NCBI RefSeq assembly: GCF_001598855.1
Contig: NZ_BCZS01000017.1
Coordinates: 1 to 64,000 of the forward strand
From: Pluralibacter gergoviae ATCC 33028 = NBRC 105706
GTDB taxonomy: Bacteria; Pseudomonadota; Gammaproteobacteria; Enterobacterales; Enterobacteriaceae
Length of the DNA: 64,000 nt
Direction: 5' to 3'
Below the pieces are notes generated by a model. It was not told the origin of the DNA. It saw nothing but the letters and a program-made list of their open reading frames with translations, and did not search any database. Both the position numbers and the translations under genes were made by a program. Within the stretch, counting starts at the first letter, position 1, and the number at the start of each line of letters is the position of its first letter. Positions 47,837-56,299 of the stretch are shown one piece after another.

Positions 47837-48451
47837 TTACGACTCAGCCCGGCGATTGTCGCTCCGCAGCGTCATGCCCACGTTGCCGCCCGGATGCACC
47901 GCCAGCAGCGTCTCCTTTGTGTAGCCACTCTCCTGCATCAGGCAGACGCAGGCGGCGTCAAAGAGCGCCAGTACCAGCACGATAGAGGTGGTCGCCAGCA
48001 TATTGAGCGTATCGGCCTCCCGTCTGACGCCAACGGAGACCACCAGCATGGCGGCGGCGGCTATCGCGGAGTCAGCATTCTCGGTCACGGCAATCAGCGG
48101 TACTGCTTTCGCTGCCAGTCCGGGCAGCAATCGCGTCAGTTCATCCGAGTTGCCGCCGCGGGAAATCATAATCAGCAGGTCGTCGCTGCGCAGGAATCCC
48201 AGATCGCCGTGGGCCGCATCGGTGGCGTTGAGATAGATGGCCGGGCGCTCGACGCAGGCCAGCATATGGGCAACCTTGCGCGCCGCAATGCCGGAGGTGC
48301 CGACGCCGGTTACCACCACCTTGCCCTTACACTCGCGCAGAGCTGCCAGCAGCGACTGCCAGCGAAGATCGTCAAGATGCGCCTCAAGACCGGCCAGCGC
48401 TTCGCTATACAGCCGCCATGTGGCGCAGGCCTGCTGCCAGGTTTCGCTCAT
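47837..48451 (-). CDS. SIS-domain sugar-phosphate isomerase-like protein
   Basis: The 204-residue protein is a single SIS domain resembling the isomerase half of KdsD/GutQ (arabinose 5-phosphate isomerase) without CBS domains. Compared with the known KdsD residues, Glu104 (SRGGNSDE), Glu145 (RREAD) and His186 (AVHPGGNVG) are kept. The catalytic Lys of GMGKSG is Thr52 (GVGTSG), so the substrate or chemistry may differ. AAHGDLG is conserved at 79-85. It is last in the sugar operon, and its start overlaps the kinase stop by four bases. Other possibilities are a 3-hexulose-6-phosphate-isomerase-like enzyme or a sugar-phosphate sensor. Confidence 0.8.
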   Translation of the reverse strand: MSETWQQACATWRLYSEALAGLEAHLDDLRWQSLLAALRECKGKVVVTGVGTSGIAARKVAHMLACVERPAIYLNATDAAHGDLGFLRSDDLLIMISRGGNSDELTRLLPGLAAKAVPLIAVTENADSAIAAAAMLVVSVGVRREADTLNMLATTSIVLVLALFDAACVCLMQESGYTKETLLAVHPGGNVGMTLRSDNRRAES

Positions 48452-50088
48452 TCTCCCTCCTTCATTAGCTGGCGGTATTTCATATGATCCTTATACATTT
48501 CGTGAAATACCCGATATTTTCGATCGTAGTACTGCTTAATACGGTTAGTTTGCGGCGTGACGGTTTTGCCAATTCGGCTCATCGCCGACATCGCCTCCGG
48601 GAAAGTATCGAACACGCCTGCCGCCACGGTGCCCATCATTGCGCCGCCGAGCAGCATGGCTTCGCTCTCCTCCGGCAGCAGCATGGCGCAGCCGGTGGCG
48701 TTGGCGTGCTCCTGAACGAAGACCGGATTTTTAGTGCCGCCTCCGCTCGCCATCACGGTATCGATGGCGTAGCCGCTCTGGTTCATGGTTTCGATAATAT
48801 GGCGGGTGCCTAGCGCGATGGCCTGAATGGTTGCCAGATACTGCAGGGCCATATCTTCCGGCGTCCGCGATAGCTTCAGCCCGCTGATGGCGCCGGTCAG
48901 CGTTGGGTTAGCGCGCGGTGAGCGGTTGCCGTGGAAGTAGGGCAGAATGTGAATATCGCGGGTCAGAAACGCAATATTCTCCGGTTCGCCCGCCATCTTG
49001 CGCAGCAGCGCATTCAGCGCTTCATAAATGGTTTTCCCCTGGCCTTTCGCCTGCTCAAGCAGTGTGCCGTAGCAGGGGTGTGACTGAATAATGTGATCGA
49101 TAAGCGCGCCGGTCGCGGATTGACCGCCTTCGTTAAGCCAGTATCCGGGCAATACGGCCGAGTAGTAAGGGCCCCAGACGCCGCCAATAAAGCGCGCCGT
49201 TTTTGAGATAGCCATATGACCCGTTGAGGTGCCGCCAATCAGCGCAATGCGGCGATCGAAGTCCGCCAGCTCCCCGGAGACGCCGCTGGCGCCAAGCGTG
49301 CCCAGGGTACCCGCGTGGGCGTCGATAATTGAGACGCTGACCGCAGTGCCCGGAATCAGTCCCATCTCTGAGGCCGCGCGCTGGCTCAGGCCCCGGCCAA
49401 GAGGCTCGCCCATGGTTTTCACGTAGCGGCCAATTTTTTCCGCGTCGTGCTCCAGCAGATCCTCAAGCCCAATCTGGCGAAAGTAGCTGCTGTCCCACTT
49501 ATCTTCATGGCCCATGTAGGTCCATTTGCAGACGGTAGAACACAGCGAGCGGGTATCGTCTCCGGTGGCGCGCCAGGTGAGGAAGTCCGGCAGATCGAAA
49601 AAGTATCCGGCGTTAGCCCAGCTATTAGGCATATGCTGCTTCAGCCACAGCAGCTTTGGCGTCTGCATCTCGGGGGAGATTATTCCGCCAACATAGTCCA
49701 GCACCCGGTGGTGCAGGGCGTTAATGCGATCGGCCTGGGCAATAGCCCGATGATCCATCCACACGATAATATTCTGTTCGCTGCGCCCGGACGGGCTGAC
49801 GGTCAGCGGCTTACCCTCTTTATCCAGCACCACCAGCGAGCAGGTCGCATCGAAGCCCAGGCCCTTAACCTGAATGGGATTGATATCCGACTGATTTATC
49901 GCATCCCGCACCGCGTTGCAGACGGCCTGCCAGATATTGTCCGAGGACTGCTCAACGAAATCGGCCTGCGGCCGGTAAATCTCGATGGCCCGGCTGGCCT
50001 GGCCGACCATTCTGCCGTTTAAATCAAATACGCCAGCCCGTGCGCTTCCGGTGCCTACATCTATGCCAATGAAGTAACTCGCCATCAT
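48448..50088 (-). CDS. FGGY-family pentulose kinase (D-ribulokinase type)
   Basis: The 546-residue sugar kinase has a phosphate-binding loop GIDVGTGSARAGVFD at residues 8-22, GFDATCSLVVLD at 78-89, WMDHRA at 110-115, the catalytic Asp256 in IDAHAG, and the adenosine-binding ASGGGTKNPVF near 457. The pattern is that of the FGGY pentulose kinase group whose yeast and mammalian members phosphorylate D-ribulose, rather than AraB or LsrK. The substrate is inferred, not shown. The start is ATG 50088 or the next codon, both after AGGAG. It is 13 bases downstream of the permease gene in a sugar operon. Confidence 0.88.
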   Translation of the reverse strand: MMASYFIGIDVGTGSARAGVFDLNGRMVGQASRAIEIYRPQADFVEQSSDNIWQAVCNAVRDAINQSDINPIQVKGLGFDATCSLVVLDKEGKPLTVSPSGRSEQNIIVWMDHRAIAQADRINALHHRVLDYVGGIISPEMQTPKLLWLKQHMPNSWANAGYFFDLPDFLTWRATGDDTRSLCSTVCKWTYMGHEDKWDSSYFRQIGLEDLLEHDAEKIGRYVKTMGEPLGRGLSQRAASEMGLIPGTAVSVSIIDAHAGTLGTLGASGVSGELADFDRRIALIGGTSTGHMAISKTARFIGGVWGPYYSAVLPGYWLNEGGQSATGALIDHIIQSHPCYGTLLEQAKGQGKTIYEALNALLRKMAGEPENIAFLTRDIHILPYFHGNRSPRANPTLTGAISGLKLSRTPEDMALQYLATIQAIALGTRHIIETMNQSGYAIDTVMASGGGTKNPVFVQEHANATGCAMLLPEESEAMLLGGAMMGTVAAGVFDTFPEAMSAMSRIGKTVTPQTNRIKQYYDRKYRVFHEMYKDHMKYRQLMKEGE

Positions 50089-50101
50089 TTTTCTCCTGAA
50101 A

Positions 50102-51055
50102 TCAGGCTTTACGATTCTGTAACGCGATAAAGAGGATCAGTACCGCGCCCCACAGGGCCATCGTCAGATAGCTGCTGATCCCCAGCAGATTAAAGCCGCT
50201 CTCCAGCATCTGCAGCACAATCAGCGCCAGTACCAGGCCGATAATTCGCCCGAAACCGCCGTCGGGGTTAATGCCCCCCAGCACTGAGGCCAGAATAGTG
50301 ACCAGCAGGTAGGACTCGCCGTATCCGGCCTTGGCTGAGTTGAATTTTGCCATCATCAGAATGGCGGCCAGCCAGCCGAGCAGGGCGGAAATCACGTAGA
50401 CGGCGATCTGCACCCGCACGGTGTTGACGCCGCTGTAGCGGGTCGCCTGCTCGTTGGAGCCCACCAGATAGAGGCTGCGCCCGAGCGTGGTGTGCTCAAG
50501 CAGTACCCACAGCAGCAGCGCAACCGCAAAGAAAAGCAGCAGCGCCACCGGGATACCGGCGACGGCGCCCGTTCCCAGAGACTGAATGATCGTCGGAAAG
50601 CCGGAGATAACCGACCCGTCAGATAGCAGGATATTCAGTCCGGAAATCAGCGTCATGGTGCCCAGCGTGGCGAGGATAGGGGAAACCCCAACCCAGGCAA
50701 TCAGCATGCCGTTGAGCGCGCCGATGGCAATCGCGAGGGCGGCACCCGCCAGCAGGGCCAGCAACAGAAACAGCGGATTATCAGGATGGCTGACGATAAT
50801 CGCCGCCATCAGCAGGGAGCAGGCGTTGGCGCCGGCAATAATCGACAGGTTGATGCCGCCGGTGAGCATGGTCATGCCCATACCCAGCGCCAGCATCCCG
50901 AGCACCGGCAGCTGTGAGCCGATAGACTGGAAGTTGGCGACGCTGAAAAAGCGGCTTCCTAGCAGCGCGGAGAAGACAACAGCGACGATAAGGATAATCA
51001 GGCACTGCAGGCGAACGATCGCATCGCCGGGCAGAACGTTTGCAAGCGCTTTCAT
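50102..51055 (-). CDS. Sugar ABC transporter permease (second)
   Basis: This 317-residue RbsC-type permease (BPD_transp_2 family) has about nine to ten hydrophobic segments and the family motif GMGMTMLTGGINLSIIAG near 57-74. SVLGGINPDGGFGRIIG near 257 is the EAA-like cytoplasmic loop region. It pairs with the permease encoded one base upstream and with the ATPase at 52036-53544 to form the membrane channel. Confidence 0.9.
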   Translation of the reverse strand: MKALANVLPGDAIVRLQCLIILIVAVVFSALLGSRFFSVANFQSIGSQLPVLGMLALGMGMTMLTGGINLSIIAGANACSLLMAAIIVSHPDNPLFLLLALLAGAALAIAIGALNGMLIAWVGVSPILATLGTMTLISGLNILLSDGSVISGFPTIIQSLGTGAVAGIPVALLLFFAVALLLWVLLEHTTLGRSLYLVGSNEQATRYSGVNTVRVQIAVYVISALLGWLAAILMMAKFNSAKAGYGESYLLVTILASVLGGINPDGGFGRIIGLVLALIVLQMLESGFNLLGISSYLTMALWGAVLILFIALQNRKA

Positions 51056-51056
51056 C

Positions 51057-52043
51057 TTAGATCTCCTTCGCCAGTTTGCGTTTCTCGTTCCACGCCGTCG
51101 CGCTGATGCTTACCAGGATAATGGTGCCGCTGAACACGGTGTGCCAGTAGGATGAGATCCCCAGCAGCGTCATGCCGTTTTGTAAAAAGGCCAATAGCAC
51201 CACGCCCAGCAGCGTGCCGGTGAGGGTGCCGCGCCCACCGCTCATACTGGTTCCTCCCAGAACCACGGCGGCCAGCACAGTCAGTTCGTATCCCAGCAGC
51301 GAGTTGGGGGCAACGGACTGGGTGATCTGCGCCTGCACCACGGCGGCGAAGCCTGCCAGGATCCCCATATAGCCGTAGACGCAGAAATGAAGCTTTAGCA
51401 GGTTCAGGCCCAGCCGTGAGGCTGCGTCGCGGTTGCCGCCCATGGCGTAAATCTGGCGGCCGAGGCGGGTATAGTTCATCAGCAGTGCCGTGACGATAAT
51501 CACCGCCGCCAGGCACAGCAGCGGCAGCGTCAGGCCATAGTCGTAGCCGTCGGCGGCGGTGAAAGAGAACCAGTTGATGCCGTTCATAAACCAGTCCGGG
51601 AAACCGTAAAGCCAGGTACCTTTGGTGGCGTACACCAGCAGGCCGTAATAGACGTTCAGCGTGGCGATGGTGATGATAATGGCGGGCACGCGCAGCCACC
51701 AGACCAGAAAGCCGTTAATCAGCCCCAGCAGCAGGCCAACGAGCACCGCGATGGCGAGAGCGAGGGCGAAATTACCGCCGTGGGCGATGACCCAGCTTGC
51801 CATCACGTACTGGGCAATGGAGGTGGTCGCCGGAAACGAAATGTCGATCCCGCCGGAAATCAGCACCACGAACAATCCGCAGGCGAGGATCCCAAGAATG
51901 GCATAGCTGGTGGCAACGTCCGTCAGATTGCCCAGCGACAGGAATTCATCGGTCTTCATGCTGAGGCCGATTGCAAGGGCGATAACCAGCAGCCCGAGCC
52001 AGAACTCATGCTGCCCGATAAGACGTGAGAACGGATTATTCAT
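51057..52043 (-). CDS. Sugar ABC transporter permease (first)
   Basis: This 328-residue RbsC-type permease starts at ATG 52043 (MNNPFSRL), overlapping the ATPase stop by eight bases. The family motif GLFVVLISGGIDISFPATTS lies near 57-76 and VVLGGTSMSGGRGTLTGTLLG near 266-286. About nine membrane segments are visible. Together with the next gene it forms a two-permease channel, as in the Lsr and rhamnose importers. Confidence 0.9.
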   Translation of the reverse strand: MNNPFSRLIGQHEFWLGLLVIALAIGLSMKTDEFLSLGNLTDVATSYAILGILACGLFVVLISGGIDISFPATTSIAQYVMASWVIAHGGNFALALAIAVLVGLLLGLINGFLVWWLRVPAIIITIATLNVYYGLLVYATKGTWLYGFPDWFMNGINWFSFTAADGYDYGLTLPLLCLAAVIIVTALLMNYTRLGRQIYAMGGNRDAASRLGLNLLKLHFCVYGYMGILAGFAAVVQAQITQSVAPNSLLGYELTVLAAVVLGGTSMSGGRGTLTGTLLGVVLLAFLQNGMTLLGISSYWHTVFSGTIILVSISATAWNEKRKLAKEI

Positions 52044-53544
52044 CGATAGCCTCCACGACCCTGGCAATTTCCTCTTCGCTGCTGCGGTGAGGATTAAATT
52101 CCGCAACCAGCCTGCCGCGCCGCATTACCAGCACCCGGTGGCTGTTGTAGTACGCTTCCGGGATCTCATCGCAGATCATCAGCACTGCCATGCCCTGTTC
52201 AGCCAGGTTACGGGCGATCTGGTAGATCCCTTCTTTATTGGCGATATCCACGCCGACGGTAGGGGAGTCGAGAATGAGAATGCGCGGATTTGTCGCCACC
52301 CATTTGGCAATGGCGATACGCTGGGCGTTACCGCCTGAAAGGGTTTTCACCGGCAGCTGCGGATCGGAGACCTTAATATTCAGGTCGCGGATCAGATCGT
52401 TAACCAGCTTCTGCGCTTTGGCGTGATTGAGCAGGCCGCTGCCGGTGCGCAGCTTGTCGAAGACGGTGACGATGGTGTTGTCGTAGATGGACTGTTCTGC
52501 GATAAGCCCCTGAGTGAGCCGGTCCTCAGACACGTAGCCGATGCCGTGTTTAATGGCATCGTGGTTACTGTGCAGAGTCACCCTTTCGCCGTTGATCCAT
52601 ATTTCACCGCTGTCCGGGTGCGTCATACCGAACAGGCTCAGACACAGCTCCGTGCGCCCGGCACCCAGCAGGCCGACCACAGACACGATTTCGCCGCTGC
52701 GCAGGGAGAGGTTGATATCCTGATATTTCCCTTTACGGGTCAGGTGGCGCAGCTCAAGCATCGGGGCCTGCGCGGCGGGCGGTTTCTCCGGCAGCGGGCT
52801 GTAGTGAAAGCGCTGCCCGGTCATCAGGAAGGCCAGTTCGTGGCTATCCAGCTCCTGTGCGGGCCAGGTGCCCACCAGCTTGCCGTCGCGCATGACGCTG
52901 ATGCGGTCAGCCACCTCCATCACTTCATCCAGCCGGTGGCTGACGAAGACCACGCAGATCCCGGCGGCTTTGAGTTCGCTCACCACCCGGAGCAGGCCGT
53001 TAACCTCCTGACGAGTGAGGGAAGCCGTTGGTTCGTCCATAATAACCAGCCGGGCTTCGGCGGCAATGGCGCGGCAAATAGCCACCAACTGCCGATCGGC
53101 AATGGACAGCTTTTCCACTTTTTTATCGGGATCGATAGAGACGCCGATACGCGTCATTGCCGCTATCGCCTGCCGCTTCATGGCTCCCCGGCGTACCCAG
53201 AGATCGCCGCCCGGCAGATAGCGGTTAACGGCGATATTTTCCGCCACGCTGAAGTTGGGGAACAGGGAGAGATCCTGGTAGATCACCTGAATCCCGTAAT
53301 GGGAGGATAGCTGCGGCGTCAGGTGATGAAAGAGTTTGCCATCGAGCTGGATCTGCGCTCCCTTTTCCGGCTGATACACGCCTGAAATAACTTTAATAAT
53401 GGTGCTTTTCCCACAGCCGTTTTGTCCTGCCAGGCAGTGGACTTCACCTTTGTTAAGGGTCAGGCTCACGTTATCCAGCGCCAGTACGCCCGGGAATTGC
53501 TTGCTGATATTCTCAAGAGTGATAAATGCGGTGGCGTCCGTCAT
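52036..53544 (-). CDS. Sugar ABC transporter double ATPase
   Basis: This 502-residue RbsA-type protein has two nucleotide-binding halves. Half 1 has a full Walker A (GQNGCGKST, 40-48) and Walker B with catalytic Glu171 (IMDEPTASL). Half 2 has the usual degenerate Walker A (GLLGAGRTEL), an intact signature LSGGN (402-406), but Ser427 in place of the catalytic Glu (LILDSPTVGVD). Hydrolysis therefore probably relies on half 1. ATG 53544 follows GAGG; a TTG two codons upstream is the alternative. Confidence 0.92.
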   Translation of the reverse strand: MTDATAFITLENISKQFPGVLALDNVSLTLNKGEVHCLAGQNGCGKSTIIKVISGVYQPEKGAQIQLDGKLFHHLTPQLSSHYGIQVIYQDLSLFPNFSVAENIAVNRYLPGGDLWVRRGAMKRQAIAAMTRIGVSIDPDKKVEKLSIADRQLVAICRAIAAEARLVIMDEPTASLTRQEVNGLLRVVSELKAAGICVVFVSHRLDEVMEVADRISVMRDGKLVGTWPAQELDSHELAFLMTGQRFHYSPLPEKPPAAQAPMLELRHLTRKGKYQDINLSLRSGEIVSVVGLLGAGRTELCLSLFGMTHPDSGEIWINGERVTLHSNHDAIKHGIGYVSEDRLTQGLIAEQSIYDNTIVTVFDKLRTGSGLLNHAKAQKLVNDLIRDLNIKVSDPQLPVKTLSGGNAQRIAIAKWVATNPRILILDSPTVGVDIANKEGIYQIARNLAEQGMAVLMICDEIPEAYYNSHRVLVMRRGRLVAEFNPHRSSEEEIARVVEAIDE

Positions 53545-53635
53545 CGACAATACCTCAGCGAGCGCCCCGCAGGGCGCTTAACAATAGTGGGGACGAAACG
53601 CGCCGGCCGCGGGCAGGCCGACGTGGGTTTATGCC

Positions 53636-54619
53636 TCAGAAGCCGAGTGACTGAGCGTTATCTTTGGTGACTTCAAGGATCTTGTTGAAGCGGATTACTT
53701 TCTTGTCCATATCGACGTCCGCCTTGCCTAAGCCGTCAATCGTAAGATCGGCGGTAACCTCTTTGCCTTTCAGCAGTTGGTCGGCAACGGTCACCAGCGC
53801 GTAGCCCGCATCTTTAGGATCCCAGAGCAGGGCCTTCTTGATATCCCCGCGCATCAGGTAAGGAGCCGCCTGGCCGGGCATGGCGATCCCGACCACGGCG
53901 ATTTTGTCCTTCGCGCGCTTCTTCTGCACTGCCTGGCCTGCGCCAATTGGCCCGAGGGAGCCAAAGCCGATGATGCCCTTCATCTGCGGATAGGTTTTCA
54001 TCAGATCGAGGGTGGTGGCGTAGGACTTATCGATACTCTCCGCAACCGGCAGACGGGAGGTGACCTCGAACATATCCGGGTATTTCGCTTTCTGATATTT
54101 GATAGCGTAGTCCGCCCACGCATTGTGCAGCGGCACGGTCAGGGAGCCTACATAAATAGCGTAGCCGCCTTTTCCGCCCATATCTTTTGCCAGCTCATCG
54201 ACGTTGGCCTGCGCGTATTTTTCGCTGTCTATGGTCTCGATATCCCACTGGCCAATCTGCTGATCCGGCGATTCATGGGTCAGGACCACGATGCCGTTAT
54301 CCCGCGCTTTCTTCAGCACCGGCTCCAGCACTTTCGCATCATTGGGTACCACGATAATGGCATTGACCTTCTTGGCGATCAGATCTTCAATCACTTTCAC
54401 CTGCTGGGCAGGATCGGGCGTGGAGGGGCCCGTCTGATAAGCATTGACGTCGAGTTTTTTAGCCGCCTCGTTGACGCCGGTTTCCATGCGGTTGAACCAG
54501 GGAATACCGGTTACTTTGGCGACCACGGCAATTTCATATTTTTCCGCCGCAGCGGCCGTTTGGGACAACATGCATGCAGAAATCATGGCTGCGCTGAGCA
54601 GGGCGTATTTGAATTTCAT
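53636..54619 (-). CDS. Periplasmic sugar-binding protein
   Basis: This 327-residue type I periplasmic binding protein has a signal peptide cleaved about TAAAA-EK (residue 25). The segment VAKVTGIPWFNRMETGVNEA followed by TGPSTPDPAQQVKVIEDLI resembles the LsrB (autoinducer-2) and RhaS (rhamnose) branch more than RbsB. It is first in the operon, 92 bases before the ATPase. The ligand is not evident; the kinase suggests a pentulose or related sugar. Confidence 0.88.
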   Translation of the reverse strand: MKFKYALLSAAMISACMLSQTAAAAEKYEIAVVAKVTGIPWFNRMETGVNEAAKKLDVNAYQTGPSTPDPAQQVKVIEDLIAKKVNAIIVVPNDAKVLEPVLKKARDNGIVVLTHESPDQQIGQWDIETIDSEKYAQANVDELAKDMGGKGGYAIYVGSLTVPLHNAWADYAIKYQKAKYPDMFEVTSRLPVAESIDKSYATTLDLMKTYPQMKGIIGFGSLGPIGAGQAVQKKRAKDKIAVVGIAMPGQAAPYLMRGDIKKALLWDPKDAGYALVTVADQLLKGKEVTADLTIDGLGKADVDMDKKVIRFNKILEVTKDNAQSLGF

Positions 54620-55144
54620 AATTCTACCTTTATTGGGTACAGGGGCATGTCACGCTGCGAGATTAGCAATGAAGGAAAGAGGGAAAGAATCTCAGTTGCT
54701 TAGAATGTGATCGATGGCCATTTTTGTTTGTTTTGTGTTAATTTTTGGTTATATTTTTGTTTATTTTGATGTTTTTACGCAGTGTTTGCGCGGTCTTTAT
54801 TGTTAAAAATAGATGTTTTTGAAACAAAAAATAAACATTTTATTATCATATCTGTTAGGGATAAGAAAAATCCCTCCCACCTGATCGTTAACGGAAAAAA
54901 GAGAAGTTGTGAACTGAGAAGTGAAGCGATTCAACGTGAACGAATGCGGAGAGTTTTCTAACGCAGGCTGGGGGAGTGTTATGAAGGATCGTCCCCAGGG
55001 GCGCGCGGCCAGAAAAATGTGACGTCTGGCGGCTTTTCTTCGGGCAAGATCATAAATCGCCCCCGAAGCTGTTAGCAGGCCGTTAAAGCATATTGCCAGC
55101 CCGCGCGTTTGCCGCCAGACTATCGCCTCTTACGGGAGGGATTC
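54620..55144. other. Intergenic control region between the sugar operon and hcaT
   Basis: The 525-base gap contains no credible gene. 54720-54850 is extremely AT-rich, with runs of TTTTTG/CAAAAA and the nested repeat ATGTTT...TTTTTG-AAA-CAAAAA...AAACAT (54813-54838), a possible operator for the sugar operon. TGTGATCGATGG at 54707 is only a CRP half-site. CTGGGG (54967) and CCCCAG (54994) pair. The right part (55024-55120) forms the structured hcaT leader. No regulator gene for the sugar operon is present in or beside it. Confidence 0.6.
55024..55120 (+). repeat. Nested inverted repeats before hcaT
   Basis: GTCTGGCGGC (55024-55033) and GCCGCCAGAC (55111-55120) are a perfect 10-base inverted repeat 77 bases apart. 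Inside it CTTCGGG (55038-55044) pairs with CCCGAAG (55062-55068). The outer right arm ends 13 bases before the hcaT ribosome site. Confidence 0.65.
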
Positions 55145-56299
55145 ATGGCTTTGCATTCCACGCGCTGGCTGGCGCTCAGTTATTTCACCTATTTTTTTAG
55201 CTACGGTATTTTTCTGCCCTTCTGGAGCGTCTGGCTGGCGGGGGTCGGGCTGACGCCAGAATCTATCGGCATTCTGCTCGGCGTCGGGCTGGTGGCGCGC
55301 TTTCTCGGTAGCCTGCTGATCGCCCCGCGCGTGACCGATCCCTCCCGGCTTATCCGCGTCCTGCGGGTGCTCGCGCTGCTGTCGCTGCTGTTCGTGCTCG
55401 CCTTCTGGCTCGATACCCGCTTCGCCTCGCTGATGATTGTAATGATTGGCTTTAACCTCTTTTTCTCGCCGCTGGTGCCGCTCACCGACGCGCTGGCCAA
55501 TACCTGGCAAAAGCAGATAACCATGGACTACGGCCGGGTCAGGCTGTGGGGCTCGGTGGCGTTTGTGATTGGTTCAGCGCTGGTGGGTAAGCTGGTCAGC
55601 CTGTATGACTATCAGGCCATTCTGGCGCTGCTCAGCCTGTCGATAGCCTCCATGCTGCTCGGTATGCTCATTACGCCGTCGGTCATGCCCCAGGGCGAGG
55701 CGCGCCAGCAGGCGTCCGCCGGCTGGCGCGCCTGGCGGGCGCTGGCCCAGGAGAACTGGCGCTTTCTCGCCTGCGTCTGCCTGCTGCAGGGGGCGCATGC
55801 CGCCTACTATGGCTTTAGCGCTATTTACTGGCAGGAGGCGGGCTATTCTGCCTCTGCGGTCGGCTATCTGTGGTCGCTCGGCGTGGTTGCCGAGGTGATT
55901 ATCTTTGCGGTCAGCAAAAAAGTCTTCAGCCGCTTCAGCGCCCGGGATCTGCTGCTGCTCTCCTGCCTGTGCGGCGTGGTGCGCTGGGGGATCATGGGCT
56001 GGACCACGGCGCTGCCGTGGCTGCTGGTGGCGCAGGTTCTGCACTGCGGCACCTTTACCGTCTGCCACCTGGCGGCGATGCGCTACATCGCCTCCCGCCG
56101 GGGCAGCGAGGTTATTCGCCTGCAGGCGGTCTACTCGGCGGTGGCGATGGGCGGCAGCATCGCCATCATGACCGTCTTCGCCGGTTTCCTCTATCAGCAC
56201 CTGCACCACGGCGTCTTCTGGGTGATGGCGCTGGTGGCGCTGCCCGCGATGTTCGTCCGGCCAACGGTGTCGCCTCAGTCCCGGGCCTCCAGCATCTGA
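55145..56299 (+). CDS. hcaT: 3-phenylpropionate/cinnamate transporter HcaT
   Basis: This 384-residue major facilitator transporter has 12 membrane segments and the opening SYFTYFFSYGIFLPFWSVWL of the HcaT/LacY-like nucleoside-H+ symporter group. The E. coli homologue is predicted to import 3-phenylpropionate. ATG 55145 follows GGGAGG; the open frame extends 12 codons upstream without resemblance. No hcaR or hcaEFCBD gene is in the window, so its substrate here is uncertain. Its last 25 bases overlap convergent csiE. Confidence 0.9.
   Translation: MALHSTRWLALSYFTYFFSYGIFLPFWSVWLAGVGLTPESIGILLGVGLVARFLGSLLIAPRVTDPSRLIRVLRVLALLSLLFVLAFWLDTRFASLMIVMIGFNLFFSPLVPLTDALANTWQKQITMDYGRVRLWGSVAFVIGSALVGKLVSLYDYQAILALLSLSIASMLLGMLITPSVMPQGEARQQASAGWRAWRALAQENWRFLACVCLLQGAHAAYYGFSAIYWQEAGYSASAVGYLWSLGVVAEVIIFAVSKKVFSRFSARDLLLLSCLCGVVRWGIMGWTTALPWLLVAQVLHCGTFTVCHLAAMRYIASRRGSEVIRLQAVYSAVAMGGSIAIMTVFAGFLYQHLHHGVFWVMALVALPAMFVRPTVSPQSRASSI

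Noticed and set aside
48448-54619. The sugar operon as an lsr (autoinducer-2) operon
   Set aside because: Gene architecture and binding protein are lsr-like, but the kinase belongs to the ribulokinase-type FGGY group and lsrF, lsrG and lsrR are absent.
54704-54725. CRP site before the sugar operon
   Set aside because: TGTGA is present but the right half (GCCAT) matches poorly, so it is only a half-site.
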